Source of the DNA: Hyaloscypha bicolor E
Lineage: Eukaryota > Ascomycota > Leotiomycetes > Helotiales > Hyaloscyphaceae
Reading direction: 5' to 3'
NCBI RefSeq assembly: GCF_002865645.1
Contig: NW_020194685.1
Span: 820,807-884,806, forward strand
Length of the DNA stretch: 64,000 bases
Below, piece by piece: positions 62,205 to 64,000 of this stretch. The notes below the pieces were generated by a model that did no database searches, was not told the origin of the DNA, and worked only from the letters and a program-made list of their open reading frames with translations. Position 1 is the first letter of the stretch. The number at the start of each line of letters is the position of its first letter. Position numbers and translations under genes: made by a program.

Positions 62205-63115
62205 ATAAATAATCTTAGATCTATTAATTTTTATCTTAGAATAATAGTTATTTGAGATTAACTAAACTATATACTTTATTTCAAATAATATTCTTACTTA
62301 CTTAAATAAGGTTCTTTAAAACTCAGGTATAAAATACTATAAACCCTTACTTATACTAATAGATATTAGTAATACTAATCTTATACCTATATTAAAAGGC
62401 TTTATTATAGACCCTATAGATATTAAAGACTACTAGTACCTTATTAAATCTCTTATATATATTATATTCGAATTCCGACTAGATATTATATTTATAGTTT
62501 TAATAGTTAGCTGCTTTATTTTAAATCTAATAGTAAAATATATAATAGTAGCTAAAAGAATTTTATAGTATTTCAAGAAAACCTTTAATTATTAATTTAC
62601 TTATTATAGTAATCTCGAGATATTAACTAGCTATTCGAATACTTATTAGGCCAGATATAAAGATATTTAGTATTTTACTAGCGGTTTTATTTTTAATATA
62701 AATAGTAAAGCTATTAGCTAGTTATTAAAGAGACAAGCTATTATTACCTACTTCTTTTATAAATCTGAATTAATAATAGAAACCCAGGTTATAAAAGAGA
62801 TTATTTGGCTTAGTAGATTTCTTACTAAAGCCCTTTATTAAAAGGAAGTTACTATTATAATTAGAAAATAATTAGAAAATAATTACCCTTACTAAAAATA
62901 ATTAATTTTATATATAAATAAAGTATATTAATATTAAAGAGAAATAGGTCCGGAAAGTAATAGCTAATAAGTAAGTTTAGCTTAAATATATTTTAACTAA
63001 ATAGTAACTAGCTAACGAACTTATAAAACCCCTAGTAAAAAATAAATTTAATTATTTCCGGGCTATAATTAGTATTAAGAAGGTATTATAAGCTTAATAC
63101 TAGAAATAGTTATAT
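62205..63115 (+). pseudogene. Copia G, end of RT and RNase H
   Basis: Resumes the RT frame broken by L5. RNase H blocks near 62640-62860 read YFTSGFIFNINSKAIS and FYKSELIIETQVIKEIIWLSRFL, matching B (LTSGFVFNIG; YKSETIVQI*AAKEVIWL). Ends near 63110, where similarity to B stops. Confidence 0.82.
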
Positions 63116-63400
63116 GATTTTAGATCTCTTCTCTTTTTCTTATATCTGAAAAACCCTTAAAAAATCTCAAAAGTACTATTTATTTAATTTTTAAAGATCC
63201 CAAAATATACTTCTATATATACTAGTTATTTATATGAAATATAGGCAAATTTAATTATAATAGTATTAAGATATTAGCCGAAAAATTCTTATTTAATTTT
63301 GCGGCTCGGCTTGCTATTTATTTATTTAATTATCTTACCTAACTACTTTATATTAGTTCCAAGCTAGTTATAATAAAGCTATAAATTTACCTCTTATATC
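63116..63400. other. AT-rich sequence between Copia G and LINE L6
   Basis: No coding frame or repeat recognised; it does not match the extra 3' frame of Copia B as far as I can see. Confidence 0.4.
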
Positions 63401-64000
63401 TTTTTTTCTTCTTTTTTTTCCCTTTTAACGTGCTTTATTAGTTTAGAACTATATAGTACGGCTAGCTAGCTAGTATATATTTCTATAGTTTATATATAAG
63501 CCCAAATTCTAATATAGGTATAATAAATAATTAGAGACATATCCCTGGAATAAAAAACTTAAAGAAATAAAGAAAAATAAATATAAATCATAATTCCTCT
63601 CCTATTTCCTATTTCTCTTTTTCCTTATTTCCCTTCTCCTATTTTCTCTCCTATTTTCTCTCCTATTTCCTCCTCTATTTCCTCTCCTATTTCTACTTCT
63701 TCTATTTTTATACTTTACTTAATATACTATTTTCTTATATATATATTAGTTTCTTTTAAGAATACTAGTATATTTTATATCCTAATTTCTGTATATAATA
63801 GTAACTATAGGTTAAAAGTACTAGCTTCTAAGCTCTCTTTAAATAGACTAAATAGTCTAAGTTATTTCTTCCTATATAATATATAATATAAAAGAAGGTA
63901 CTTTATATTCTTAGTTTTACTACATTTGCATTTATTATTAGATACTATATTTAGTCTATATAAATAGGACTTTAAATATCCGTAGCCTAGCTTTAGCTAG
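63401..64000 (-). mobile_element. LINE L6, 3' end, minus strand, runs off the window
   Basis: Starts with a T-rich tract (poly(A) of the element), CCCTTTTAACGTGCTTTATT and the GCTAGCTAGCTAG palindrome. The reversed repeat tail (TCCTATTT units at 63595-63690) and the C-terminal ORF2 block follow, up to TATCCGTAGCCTAGCTTTAG. More AT-rich than L3, so more RIPed. Confidence 0.85.
63600..64000 (-). pseudogene. LINE L6 ORF2, C-terminal fragment
   Basis: Minus-strand frame aligning with the finger (near 63920) and acidic tail of the other LINE copies, interrupted by stops. The rest of the gene lies outside the window. Confidence 0.75.

Larger units (their letters stand above)
61320..63115 (+). mobile_element. 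Copia fragment G (RT to RNase H), related to B
   Basis: Sequence collinear with B from about 29375 to 30830, lacking LTRs, gag and integrase. It is interrupted by the LINE fragment L5 at 61833-62192. It is more diverged from B than D is, and carries many stops. Confidence 0.8.

Noticed and set aside
1..64000. Host protein-coding genes, rRNA or tRNA genes
   Set aside because: I saw no ORF, motif or RNA signature outside transposon remnants. In such AT-rich RIPed sequence a small intact effector-type gene with introns could still be missed, but none can be supported.

Overview
The window looks like an AT-rich isochore of a filamentous ascomycete fungus (Pezizomycotina). It is a stack of nested, mutated retrotransposons. 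I found no host gene, rRNA, tRNA or CRISPR array. The fungal call rests on the element types (Tad1-like LINEs, fungal Ty1/Copia and Ty3/Gypsy elements). It also rests on pervasive C-to-T and G-to-A transitions that turn Gln and Trp codons into stops and Cys/His/Asp into Tyr/Asn, the signature of repeat-induced point mutation (RIP). I cannot name the species.

Layout. 1-4465 and 10895-13057 are two halves of one old, almost pure AT repeat. It is split by Copia element A (4466-10889, minus strand), which has matched LTRs and a perfect 5-bp target-site duplication. Gypsy element C (about 13058-19412, plus) follows, then a 3'-truncated Copia copy D (19418 to about 22240) and an unidentified stretch (22240-24648). 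Copia element B (24649-33275, plus) is unusually long at 8.6 kb and carries an extra reading frame after RNase H. 33276-37350 is unidentified degenerate coding sequence, including a paralogue of 11815-13040. Gypsy E (about 37400-40700, minus) comes next.

From about 40703 to 60134 four copies of one Tad1-like LINE sit inside each other. L1 (plus) is split by L2 (minus, 44133-50176, 16-bp duplication) and cut by L3 (minus). L3 is in turn split by L4 (plus, 53586-59605). The LINE has ORF1 (about 540 codons, zinc knuckles) overlapping ORF2 (about 1350 codons: endonuclease, reverse transcriptase, RNase H, zinc finger, acidic repeat tail) by 8 nt. The right end holds a short less-mutated island (60830-61320), a truncated Copia copy G (61320-63115) hit by a tiny 3' LINE fragment L5, and the 3' end of another LINE, L6, running off the window.

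No element here looks able to move: every polyprotein carries stops and several catalytic residues are changed. Enclosing elements are generally more mutated than those inserted in them, as expected if RIP acted repeatedly during accumulation. I see no convincing new cellular system. The points most worth checking are the extra frame of Copia B, an 885-bp perfectly identical tract shared by L1 and L4, a 156-bp foreign patch in L2, the variable acidic tail of the LINE ORF2 protein, and unidentified minus-strand coding stretches at 22780-24240 and 33300-35000.
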